From positions 5,394,001 through 5,458,000 of the forward strand of contig NC_083520.1 in NCBI RefSeq assembly GCF_032362555.1: 64,000 nucleotides of DNA. The letters run 5' to 3'. Numbering within the stretch: the first letter of the stretch is position 1; each line of letters starts with the position of its first letter. A model generated the notes under the pieces. It saw nothing but the letters and a program-made list of their open reading frames with translations. It ran no database searches and had not been told where the DNA came from. Origin of the DNA: Amyelois transitella (taxonomy: Eukaryota; Arthropoda; Insecta; Lepidoptera; Pyralidae). This document shows, one piece after another, positions 34,882-47,700 of this stretch. A program made the translations under genes and the position numbers.

Positions 34882-37305
34882 ATGGCAGTGTTTGATGTGT
34901 TTGATCCGTTACAAAATATTACCCCTAAATTTACTGAAGAGCAACTAGAAGTTATTATCGAGTGGTTTGATAGTAATGCCAAACCTCTCCTTGTGATAAA
35001 TGATGGAGAACCAATAAATGTAATAAGCATTGAACAAATAATAGATTTTTTGAAACTAAAGAAGTAGAGTATTGTTTTTACATATTATATATTATTTTAT
35101 AGTGTTTGTTAACATAAGTATATCTATTTTGTCAAAATCCATTTATAACTTCTGTATTACACGTTGAGGGCAAATGTAATGAAATATGTACCTATCTGTC
35201 TACGATTGCTTAGATAAAATATTCTTAAAAAGACCTGTATATCACATGCACGTAAAATGTACATCAGGTTGACTTAATGCCACAAGGCATTCTTTACCAG
35301 TCGAACCTTTGGACTTAAGTGAGATGGATGTACGGGTGCATATTATAAAATAATATCGCAACTACATAATTTTTATTTCCAGATTTCATAGAAGATCATT
35401 TCATTATCCAACTTATGGTGAAATAATGACTGAGGCGGATAATCTTAAAGCTGGACAACTAAGAATAGTCACAAAAGAACAATTTATATACATGTTAAAC
35501 CAATGGGTTCTCGAAACCACTTTGAAGCACGAACTTATGTTAGCTATTAAGGTATGTATATAACCATCGCTCAAAATATTAATTTTTAACCGACTTCAAA
35601 AAGGATTCAATTTGGTCGTATTTTTTTTATGTATGTAACCGCATATCTCCGGCATTTATAGTTCGATTTGAAAAAATCTTTTTGGATTCAATTGAGTAGT
35701 ATTTCCGATTGGTTCAATAAAATGAATTAAGTTCTGGTCATACATGTGGAAGATATTCCAGGGAGCATCTCAAAAATCAACACAGTAGGTAACCTCTGAC
35801 TTTTATGTATTTACGGCATATCTCCGGCATTTATATCAGATATTTTTTTGCATTCAAAAAAGGTCAGAGTGTCCGTGCGGTGCCATAGAAATTTGGTTAA
35901 GATCTGGTTATTAATGTGGAAGGTTTTCTAGGGAACTCTTCAAAAATAAACAGAACGAGCACTGCAATTAAGTAAATACGTAGATAATGGTGCATATGGC
36001 ATCTCATAAGGGAAAAAGTGATCATTTTACGCATTTATTTATTTAGCGTGTATAAAGCTAATTTGAAAAGAGCTAATAGATAGAGAGCAGATGTTAGGCA
36101 CTAATGACTTAAATGTACCTACCGACACTAAAAGGTTTGATACCTTTTAGTGTGAGTAAATATGTAAAAGAGTTTTTACAAAAAAAAATTAAGAAATTAA
36201 TACTTACATAAAAAAAATCATTAAAAATTGTTTTTTAAGTTTATTTTAATTAATTTTTATTTTTTTTATGTCTACCATTACATACAAAAAATGCGTGAAT
36301 AAAAGATATTTTTATTTCTTAAAAAAATGAAGTTACGCAATGAACTTTATTGTTTACAAATCAAATTCATTCTAAACTAAGTACTCCGCTTGCTTTCCTT
36401 CGTCGTAAATAAGTACAGCTTACTGGCTCATAACGCATTTTTTTCATTGTCAACGATACTACATAGTTTATGTTTTTAAAGTGTCACTATTACTTTCTGC
36501 AGATCTTTGATACAGAAAAACGTGACTTCTTGGACATAGAAGAAATTCAGTCTATAGTTACAAGTTATGGGGATGTATTCAATGACGACGAAGTAAGAGA
36601 AATGTTACGGGATGCCGATGTAAGAGGGGATGGAAATGTTGTCTACGAGGAATTTATCGATAGCATATTCAGCGTAGCACCTCAGTTAAATAATATTATG
36701 GTATGTTGAAATAATCTTTGTAATTAACCCATTCTTTGACCATCATACTTATTCTAATGTTTGCATTATGTAGGCACTTAATAGAAAAGAAGACACGAGA
36801 TTCTGTTTATCTCATAGTACGCCAAGGAAGGGACTTGGGCTAAGTAATATTTATAAGCGAAAAACACTCAGTCACTTACTTACTGATCACGATATTTTGA
36901 AAACTACTTTGCTCAGAATGTTGAAATTAGTAAAGATTTTTGGGAATTCCCACAGGAACGGATTATAAGGTAATTTTTACGCGTTTGGAGCCGCGGGCGT
37001 TCTCTAGTTAAATTTTCTTTTGCACGCAAAGACTAATTTCTGCTTTGATCACTGGTAACGCTGATGCATATGTCTTTCCTTATTCCTTTTGACGTTACTC
37101 TACTTAATAAATGCCAGAAAGAACAATTAAATACTAAGTGTTTTTTTTATGCTCACATTTGCAGATTGATTATTTATATGAAAATCCAGATGAGGACCCA
37201 TCCGTTCCACCAGAGCCAGTTGAAGAAGAACCACCACCACCACCGCCTGCACCTCCGCCTCCGCCTCCGCCACCACCACCTAAAGATAAAAAGAAGAAAA
37301 AATGA
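34882..37305 (+). CDS. EF-hand protein resembling DRC8/EFCAB2
   Basis: Exons 34882-35063, 35383-35551, 36503-36700 and 37165-37305 give 229 residues. The donor of exon 1 (AA|GTAGAG) is weak, but skipping it would end the frame at once. Residues about 118-172 form a pair of EF-hand-like helices: IFDTEKRDFLDIEEIQ, then DADVRGDGNVVYEEF, whose loop has Asp, Asp and Gly but not a full canonical set, so calcium binding is doubtful for the first. The layout resembles calmodulin-like subunit 8 of the nexin-dynein regulatory complex (DRC8/EFCAB2), a ciliary and sperm-flagellar motility regulator; that identity is an inference. The C-terminus is unusual: acidic, then runs of 6 and 10 Pro broken by Ala, and a final KDKKKKK. 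AATAAA is at 37433. In moths such a gene would be expected in testis. Confidence 0.75.
35225..35348 (-). repeat. LINE 3' tail, reversed
   Basis: The minus strand carries 'AATGCCTTGTGGCATTAAGT', related to the plus-strand copy at 27130-27292. It is intronic. Confidence 0.5.
36125..36153. repeat. Perfect 12-bp hairpin
   Basis: ACACTAAAAGGT and ACCTTTTAGTGT around a 5-base loop, in an intron of the EF-hand gene. Confidence 0.85.
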
Positions 37306-38714
37306 AAACCGTACTTTATACTTACATAGTGATGTACTTATGTCTAAAAATACATTTCATTTTCAATTATGTTGTTATTGTGACGTCAAAAAATTGTCCA
37401 TGTGAAATTATTGTATGACGTTATTTTAATGAAATAAAAATTATTTACAGATAAGTTATTTTATTATACAACCTGAGAGACAAAACTAAAAAATTTAAAT
37501 AATAAAGTTGCTTGGAAAATATCTCTTTCTCTGCGATATGGTTGAGAGAATTATGTACCTAAATTTTAAGCTTTTAGTCTATGATGGCCTTTTGTAATAT
37601 AATAAAACTAGCGACCCTCTCTGGCTTCGCACGAGTAGCATTAAAGATAGGTATAAACCTTCCTTAGAAAACCCTATTCCCAACATTTCGAACAGGAATA
37701 AAGTCCGTCTACTACTCTTAAGAGATTAGCGCATATAAATATACAAAACTATACAGCAAAACGTGGCCTTTCAGTCCTTTAAAGACCCATCCGTCCATCA
37801 TTGTTGGCTCTGACCACCCCGGAAAGAAAATAGACGTGTCGATATGTATCTACACTCACAGAGAAAAAATGAAACTGTTCTGCTTTTTTCAAGATTTTAA
37901 CCGTAGGTACACAGTAGAAGGGAGTGCAAATATTACAAAATTCTTTAATATAGAAGATATGGGTTTAGAAAAAAACTATCAAGTATTTTTTCTAATACAG
38001 TCCTATACATAATGAAAGAAGAATGTTGTCGGTGTGTGACTAGTCTCGGCGAGCTTTGACCTGCGCTTGTGATATCTATAATATCTCTCGGCGTACCTGG
38101 ATAAAATAATAAAGGCTAGCTCTAATAACACAAGTATCCCATATTTAACACAAGTCTTGAACTTATTTTGGAGTTAGCTCTGTCTGTGGAATTTGTCCCT
38201 TAAATAGATAAATATTTAACAAGATTTTGTATGCATATTTGTACAGTAGCGTCACAACTTGTTTCTGTGACAGCTTTGCTTGCCAATAACTTACATCTTA
38301 TTTATCTCTGGCTGGATGGTCTCTGGCACGCCTCTGCCTCGGACAGCCACCGATCGCTCGATGGCACGCTACGCTGCTCCGTTTAATTACACACGTTCAA
38401 TCCAGTCTGTGCGAGTCGGTTAGACCTAGGTCGGATGAAGTCGACGGCTCGCTCGACCGACGGGCCCGTACCGTAGGTTTTGTCTCTGGTCCCTATAAAT
38501 ATTATTATCTGTGGTCACTATGATGGATGACATGTCATTCATTCATGTCGTGAAATTTTTAATGCAAAATATTTGTAATAATTTTGCACTGGCTGACTGT
38601 TTTTGTTAAATATGTCCAAATAAGTATATTAATGTAGGCTAACTTTGTTTACACAGTTTTACCCACCATTTATTGTTATTTCAATATCATAACTGTTACT
38701 GTTTAATCGGAGTT
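37306..38714. other. Intergenic region before FAF2
   Basis: Starts with the EF-hand gene's 3' untranslated region. A reversed SINE-like fragment lies at about 37775-37855. The stretch 38300-38480 is more GC-rich and may hold the FAF2 promoter. No other gene was seen. Confidence 0.45.
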
Positions 38715-41700
38715 ATGGATCTTGAAGACAATGCAATGGGTTTAACCCATGAACAAACGGACAAAATACTACAGTTTCAAGATTTAACGGGTATAGAAGA
38801 CATGTCCATATGTAGGGACGTATTACAGAGACACCAATGGGATTTAGAGGTAACGTTTAAAGCTTTTGAAGTCTTGTCGTATTTAGGTCAATATTTACCG
38901 ATGTTTCTTGTTTCTTTCAGGTTGCAATACAGGAACAGCTAAATATTAGGGAAGGCCGACCATCTGTTTTCGCGACAGAGGCACGGGCGCCTCCAGTGGT
39001 ACATGATCACATAGCACAGCAAGTTTTCACTGATGATGCACCTGAAGGCCCTGGGGGCGTGCGAGGATTGTTTCGATATGTTGTCAATTTAGTGGTGTCC
39101 ATGTGCTACAATACTATAACATCTGTTTTAAATTTGCTGTTGAGTTTTGTACGTAATGATGACAGAAGATGTAAGTATTTGGGATACATGTATTCATATT
39201 TAATTATTAAATTAAATGTCTTATCTCTAGCTGTGAGCTTTGTGGCAGTATTATTTTAATAATGAGAGCTGAGCTGAGGTGAGTAAAATAGATGAATAGA
39301 ATTTTTTTATGTTAGCTTCTAGTTATACTTAATTTGCCATTATTTCTTATCAAAATAACAAAGTGTAAAAACATTTTACAGTTAAATTTGCATTTTTTTG
39401 TCTTAGTAATAGTCAAATATTTTAAGATACTAGGTTAATACACTTTAAGTAATGAAAAATCTTTGCAGTGGTGACGGATCCCTTAGGTGACGTGATGGGT
39501 TTCATCAACAGCTACACAGCACGTTATAACCCTCACCCCGTGTTCTATCAGGGCACATATGCTCAAGCACTCAATGATGCCAAAAATGAGCTGCGATTCC
39601 TCATTGTGTATTTACACTCGGATGCAGCACAAGAAACACAAAACTTCTGCAGGTGAGCTCAGAAAAGAATTGTGCTTTACATACATATCTCTTGGTCTCG
39701 TCTATATCCCTTGTGGGTAGACAGAGCCAACAGTCTTGAAAAGACTGATTGGCCACATTCAACTATTTGGCTTAATGATAGAATTGAGATTCAAATAGTG
39801 ACAGGCTGCTAGCCCATCACCTAAAAAAAGAATCCCAAGTTGATAAGCCTATCCATTAGTTGCCTATGACATTCATGGGAAAGGGATGGAGTGGTCCTAT
39901 TCTTTTTTGTGTTGGTGCTGGGAACCACATGGCATTGTGATTTGTTTAAAATAATACTCAAATTCAATCGCCAAATTTTGTTTATGTTGTAATTAAATCA
40001 TTGACTGAAAGCAAATGCTCACAACAACAAGCGAAGACTCAATAAAGGTATAAATAATTATTGAAAAGTTTACTTATACTGTCTGGGTAAACTAATATTG
40101 CATAATTTTAATTGCTAATATTGAAAGCATACTGACTACCTACTTTATTACAGGTCCACACTTGCCGACCCAGAAGTAATACAGTACATAAACACACATG
40201 CCCTCTTCTGGGGGTGTTCAATAGACAATGCAGAAGGTTGGAGAGTGGCGCAGTCAGTGGGGGGGCGACGGTACCCCCTGCTGTGTGTGGTATGTGTTAG
40301 AGATCACCGTATGACTGTGGTGGCTCGCAGTGAAGGACCTTGCTCGGCAGTCCAATTGCTACAAAGGCTGCGACGTGTGGTGTCTGATAATGAAGCCCAT
40401 TTGTCTGCAGCAAGGGCTGCAAGGTAAATATTAAATATCATAGTCATTTTAAGGCAGGAATAGCTAATATTCTCATTTTTTTTTAAATTGAACTTTGTAT
40501 GTTAGTGATAAGTCTTCAAATCGAAATAATTAATAATTGACTTACCTATAGACTCATAAAAGGTATCTTAAACATACATATAATCACGTCTATGTCCCTT
40601 GCGGGGTAGACAGAGCCAACAGTCCTGAGCGGACTGATAGGCCACATTCAGCTATTTGGCTTTAAGATAGAATTGAGATATGAAAAAATGAGTATCTTAA
40701 ACACTAATATCAAATAAAATCAAAACTATTATTCATCACGATTATTGTAAGTACACAAGTCAAAATTTTGATAATCAAATAAAAAAAAAATAGTTTTTCC
40801 CAATCTTTGGCTGTCTTATTAAAAAATGTTGCAATATTTTTAAAATCATTTCACTATTTATATTATCTGTTTTATGGCTTTAGTATTTCCTTGGAAATCT
40901 ACGAAAATATGGACAACCTGTATCTTCATACATTTTGTGTCTAGTCTTATTCTATTATTGTTCAACTTGACATAATTTTTTAGAGTGGAACGTGAAGTGA
41001 CTGCTCGCCTTCGAGCCGCTCAAGATGAAGCGTATGCGGAGTCACTAGCCGCCGACCAGGAGAAAGAAAGGCGACGCGCAGCCGACCGCGCCGCACGGGA
41101 AGAAAGGGAGAATGAGGATTTGAGGCGGCGGCAGCAGCAGGAGAGGCAGAAACAAGAGGTAAAAGTTCAAATAAGTATCTGCCAACTTTTTTATCATTAT
41201 AACTATCTATCTCTATTAAGTTATCTATACTTTTAGTATAAAAAAATTTTTAGTCAATGCAACCTTTCATAGTTCATTATCGAACATATGATAGCACAGA
41301 TTTCTGAGTTATCTATGCTTTTTATGTCATTTAATTACTTTTGTCAAGTAACTCGTACACACGAATTCCTACATAAAATTTTTTTTAGAAATATTTATTT
41401 CTGATTTCTCATATATAAAAACACACAAGTAGTCTTTGCTGTAGTTTCTTTGAAAAATAATTGTCACGTGTCAGATGCAAACTCTTTTTCATTTGTGTGG
41501 TATTGTGTGTAGCTGGTGGAGGCTCGCGCGGCGATGGCGGTGCGGCTGCCGCCGGAGCCGGCGCCGGGCCGCGGCACCGTGGCGCTGCTCATCCGGCTGC
41601 CGGGCGGCGAGCGCCTCACCAGGCGGTTCACTCTGTGTCACACCACACAGGTATTTCATTTAGAAAAATCTTCTAATTCTGCTTTATTGAAAGGCAGGGG

Positions 41701-44700
41701 AGAATCGATTTTCGAAAAGGTTGAGAAATGTCTCCCAGCAATGGAAAGCGGTTACACGGTACTCGAATTGAACCCACACCGAGGCTTTTCCTTTCTTGTT
41801 TCATTTTAGTCTATATCGCACGTTAAGAATCAAACCGTCACTATACGAAATTATGCAAATATCGACTATTAACGCCATCTAGTAGCGCGCGGTAAGAACA
41901 GTGTAACGCAGAAACTCCCATGTTTATATCATAATCCGTTCGATAGATGTCATTAGTGTCGATATGTCATTGGTGGGAGATCACGAGGCCGTTGACAGCA
42001 ACATCGTCATTTTTTCATTAGAGACATGGCCGCCGTGATGTTGAGGTCAATTCTGTATTGAACAGTGACATTTTTTGTTTACCTACGCTTTTCCTGAAAT
42101 TATAAGGTAAGTTTGACTGGGTTTATACATAAAAAACGTTTTTAAACAAAAAGTGACAGTTTTCTTTTTATTTTAGTTTGTATGTTAGATCATACTTTTA
42201 AAGAATAGTGTATTTAAATGTAAAGTGTCAGTTGTCCCGTTATTTATGTTGGATATTTGGAATATTTTTTAAAGGTATACTGTCATTAAACAATAAGTGA
42301 CAGTCTTCACATATTTTTGGTTGGATATTTGGAATATTGTTTGAAGGTATACTGTCATTAAACAATAAATGACAGTATTCGCATAATTATGTTCTTAAGT
42401 AAGATAACAATTTTAAATAATAATTGTAGTATTACAAATAGTGACAGTGTTTTCCATAAATTCAGAATGTATTATTTAAAACAATTTTAGATCTTTTATG
42501 TTTCTTTCAGTTTAAAGTCAGTATTGCTGCAATTTCGAGATGATCACCTTATTTATTAATCTGCCCCTATCCGAAAAGAAACGTTTTTGTCTTAATGTTC
42601 CAACTTTCTTGTTACTATACTAATAATAATTATTAAGAGGAATGATTTCATTGTTTGTTTGAATTTAATAGGCTACGAAAATACAACATAAATTTTAAAA
42701 AATCTTTTGCCGTTTGATAGGCCCTTATCCCTGAGTGACATAGGCTATGTAAGTAGTTTATAATAATTATGTATTAACGAATGCTGTATTTTTTATACTA
42801 AACGACAATTTTTGGTTAAAAGACATGACAATGTTCAGTGGTTTAAACGTGAAAGACGGACAAACAAACAAACAAACGTACTTTCACATTTATAATACCT
42901 ATTAGTATAGATGATAACAATCTTTTATTGACCGTGCAACCTAACTTTGCCAATATTATCTTACAGTATCTTCATCATGCCTCCTATCAACCCAAGGACT
43001 CGTAAATTTAGAGGAATTATTAAAGATATTAATTCCAAAATTGAAGAATCTCCAGAAATAAACGAAACTACGAGTATTAGAGTTGCACAAGATCCAAGCC
43101 CAAGTTCCAACATTACAGGCGTTCAACGTAAACAATACTTTAGAAACAGAAATTCTTCAAGTTCTTCCTGTAGCAGCCGTCAGTCTACTCGAGATTTTTC
43201 GCCTGCTTCCGATGATGATAAGGAGTACAAACCCAGTTCTCTAGATAATTCGTCATCTCAAGAATCTGACAATGAAACTCGTACACAAAACATTAAATTA
43301 CCAAAAAAAGTATGTCAACAACAAAATTTAGTCAGTGGGTCTCAATCACAATTCAGTTCGTACAATTCACTTACACAAAAAGAAACACTATCGTCGGGAA
43401 CTGCACCCGGATCATCTAGTTCATCTTCATCATCTAGTTCATCCACTTCTAGTACGTCTAGTAGCTCTTCTAACAGTTCTTCAGATTCTGAACAAAATTC
43501 AGTTGCACCATCGAAGCGGAAATGTGTTACAATGAACCAAGAAACAGATATTGAAATAATAATAAGCAAATCAACCGAATACTTGTCATCTTTACAACAA
43601 ATAGCATTACAATATGATTCAAATAGTTCGTCTGATATTAATGAAAATGTGATTAAAAAATGTACAACGTCTGAAAGGCCCATAACCGAAGTAGATAATT
43701 CAAACAATTACAAACATAATTTAGACTCATATTATGGAGAAACCCAAATACTCTCATTTCATGATAATCAAATTAACGCAACAGTTAATGGTAATTCTGA
43801 AGTAGCACATGACCCAGCAAATTTTATTTATGTTTCATTACCCCTAAAGCAAAATAATCCTACGTTTTATAATCCTCTATCTTTAAAATCAATTGTATTA
43901 GAGCAAATTAAAAATATTCAAACTGCAGCTATTAGTGATTTGACACCTGATAAAGTTTGCCAGAATGACTCTAATGGACAAACACGAAAAAGAAAGCGCG
44001 GCAGTAAAAAGGCTCTTGCAAAAACTTTACGAAATATGGGTTTAAAGTATACATCTTCGTCTACCAAACATAAAGTAATAACAGAAAGAAAAATAGGTGT
44101 TCCTTGTAATAATAATTGCCGATTAAAGTGTTCCAATAACTTTTCCGAAGAAGAACGTAAGGAAATTTTTTGTAACTATTGGAGAATGGGGTCACTTACA
44201 CAACAAAGATACTTTATATCTAAACATATGAGTGAGATTAAACCGAAGTATCAATATAAAAAAATATCTAACAATAGAAAACCCAAACACTCATTTTACT
44301 TAACAATAAATAACCAAAAAAAGAAGGTATGCAAAATATTTTTCAAAAGAACTTTAGGTATCAATGACAGGCCAATTCGGACTGTTATAGAAAAATTTAA
44401 TTCAACGGGTATTATTGAACCTGAACTACGTGGAAAACACAAAAATCATGGAACCAAAGTATCTGCAGAGTTATTGGCTACAGTTAAAAGACATATTGAT
44501 AGTATACCCAGAATTGAGAGCCATTATTTGCGTCAACAAACAAGTAGAGAATACATAGAGGGAGGGAAAACATTAACCGATTTATACAGAGATTATAAAA
44601 AAGATTGTGAAAAGAATGGATCTGAATATGTCAAAATTAATATTTATAGAAAAGTGTTTAAAGAAGACTTTAATATAAGTTTTTTTACACCAAAGAAAGA

Positions 44701-47700
44701 CCGTTGCGAAGATTGTGTTGCATATGAAAACGCATTACAACCAGATAAAGAAAAACTGGAAGAAAAGTATATATCACACTTAAAAGAGAAAGAATTAAGC
44801 AGGGCAGAGAAGTTACGAGACAAGGAATTTATCAGTGAGAATAATATTGTAGCATGTTATGATATGCAAGCCATGTTACAGGTTCCTAGGGGAGATGTGT
44901 CTTCTTTCTATTACAAATCCAGATTAAATTGCATGAATTTTACAATTTGCGAACTAAAAGCAGATAATACTGACTGCTTTTTTTGGAATGAGGTTGAAGG
45001 GCAAAAGGGCGCAAATGAAATAGGTACATGCATTTTCAAATTCTTAGAGAAAAAGTCCGCGTCTTTGTCAGGAAAAGTAGATATAATATTTTACTCTGAT
45101 AACGCATATGGCCAAAATAAAAACCAATTCGTATTTTCCACATACATACACGCAGTTAAGAACTTACCAAATATTAATTCAATAATTCATAAGTTTTTGA
45201 TCAAAGGTCATACGCAAAATGAGGGTGACTCTGTCCATTCCACAATAGAGCGGCAGATAAAAAGAATGTTACGTGCTGGACCTATTTACGTCCCGGATCA
45301 GTACATAAATGCCATACGAGAGGCAAAGAAAAAAGGGAACAAATATAATGTAGTAGAAATGTCTCACAAGGAATTTTATGACATAAAAAAAATTCAAGAG
45401 TATAAATTGACTAAAAATACAGAAGGAGCGGTAGTTAAAGTAAGTGATATCAAGATTATAAAGATTGAAAAAGGGGATTCAAATAATAACGTAAGAGTAT
45501 ATTACAAGGAATCTTATTCGGAAGAAAATTACAAAGAAATAAAATTGATTAAAATACCTCGTGCTCGGCCTCAATTACTCCCTCTTTATACTTCAAAATT
45601 ACCATTGTCTGATAATAAAAAAAAGGATCTTAAGGATCTTATAAAAAAAAATGCTATATTGCCGTATTATGTATCATCTTTTTATAATCACATTCTATAA
45701 TTTTCAAGGGATAATAATAATAGGTGATTAAGAAATCCATCTCAAAATTGTCACTTTCTTATTTTGTACTAAGTAAGATTTTTTTACTATTTCTTTTTAT
45801 TTTGATTTTGATTTTGATTAGGTAAATAAAGTTTATAAAAAAAACTTAAATGAAAAAGTATTTGAAATAGGTATGATTTTTGTTTCATTTTCGAACTTAA
45901 TGATACCAAAACAAAAACCAATTCGTAATTAGTGAGGAGAGTTGTTTATTGATTTTGGTCAAATTATTGTCTGTCTGTGAGACATTTGTTTAGAATTTAA
46001 TTTTGTTATCTATTGTTTCAAATAATAGTAATATTGATAGTCTGATGATTACTGTGATTTTAGATAATAAGAACAATTTCAATAAGAATACTCTACAATT
46101 ACCTAAATGGAAATAAGATTAAGACTGAATGTAGCCATATAATTGGTAATAAAACATTGTTTTTTTATATAAAACGACTGATTTCATAATAAGTCGTGGT
46201 TTCATTTACCCAATTATATTATTTTGTTTATTTATCGTTATAAATATAGGAAGATAGTGTCATTTTAACGCATGTAATGTTTCAGCTCTAACTTAAGACA
46301 TTTTGAAAAGTGACACTTTTACATATTACGTGGAACAGTGACACTATATTTAAAAAAAAAAATAACAAATCCGTTTTAATAAATAGATTTAAATCCTGTA
46401 AGTGGTTAGCACAAAGTTTATCCTAATAATAATAATATGGACACAAAAGTAAGAAAATAAATAAGTAAATAAGTAAGTAAAACTAAAACACTGGTTTTTG
46501 AAATGGAGAAAGAAATGACAGCATGTAATATTTTGATTGGAGGAGAAAAAGTGGAGCAAGTGAAAGAGTTTGTATATCTAGGATCAAAGTTTACATCAGA
46601 TGGCAAGTATGATAGTGATATTGAAAGGAGAGTGAACGCGGGGAACATGGTGAATGGAGCTTTGCATGCCTTTATGAGCAGTCAGAAACTATCCAAAAAG
46701 GCTCGACTGGCTGTGCACAGGGGCGTGTTGGTCCCGACATTAATGTATGGGAGTGAAAGTTGGGTATGGCAAAAGAAGCATGAAAGCAGAATAAATGCAG
46801 TGGAAATGAGAGCGTTAAGGAGTATGATGGGTGTGAAATTGAGTGACAGGATAAGGAACAGCGTGACAAGGGAATGTTGTGATGTGAAAGAAGATGTAGT
46901 TACAGGAATAGAAAAGGGTATGTTAAGATGGTTCGGTCATGTGGAGAGGATGAATGAAAGCAGGTTGACTAAGCAGATATACAAGGAGAGTGTGGAGGGA
47001 AAGGTCGGAGTGGGAAGACCTAGACGAACGTATCTTGATCAAATTAAGGACGTCCTGGTAAAGGGTCAGGTCAAAAGTACCCGAAACCGCCGAGCTTGTA
47101 TGAAGAGAGTTATGAATGTGGACGAAGCGAAAGAAGTATGCAGAGATCGTGGCAAGTGGAAAGAGGTAGTCTCTGCCTACCCCTCCGGGAAAGAGGCGTG
47201 ATTTTATGTATGTATGTATGTATGTAAGTAAGAAAATTATAAACATAATAATAACATTTTGCAATGATTGTAAATTTTGGGACTTCAAATGAACTTTCTG
47301 AGGTTTTGATTTTTTTGCTTAGTGACGGTTTGATTCTGAACGTGCGATATATGTTAGTGTATTTACTAGTATATGTTAGTAGGTATATTAAGCATTTTAT
47401 AATATTATGAAAAGTATAAGCCTATTACTCTTTTTATCTGGATTTAGGTTTCGGCATCATCTATTATTTTTCATTCCCAAAAATTGTAGGGCGGCTTTTT
47501 ATATCGGCGCCAAAGTGTTTTTAATTACTTACCTGTCGTGTTTGCAGGATTTATATGACTTCGTGTTCAGCCACCCACAATCTCCGGAAGAGTTCGAGAT
47601 CACCACCAACTTCCCGAAGCGCGTGTTAACCCGCGGCCCCTACAATCTGAGCGAGGTGGGACTCAAAGACCGCGATGTACTGTTTGTCAACGATGTTAAT

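Larger units (their letters stand above)
41817..47346 (+). mobile_element. DNA transposon 3, 5530 bp, with DDD/E transposase-like gene
   Basis: Terminal inverted repeats of 27 bp with one mismatch lie at 41817-41843 (CGCACGTTAAGAATCAAACC...) and 47320-47346, each flanked by ATAT (41813-41816, 47347-47350). The motif AGTGACA/AGTGTCA is clustered near both ends (42064, 42151, 42223, 42295, 42440; 45749, 46254, 46308, 46335). A unit of about 72 bases is tandemly duplicated at 42251-42392. The element carries the 907-residue gene at 42977-45700, and an RTE LINE fragment has inserted near its right end. It lies in the last intron of FAF2 on the same strand. Confidence 0.9.

Noticed and set aside
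43342-43707. Minus-strand acidic frame
   Set aside because: Antisense of the Ser-rich region of the element 3 protein; the composition is a mirror effect.
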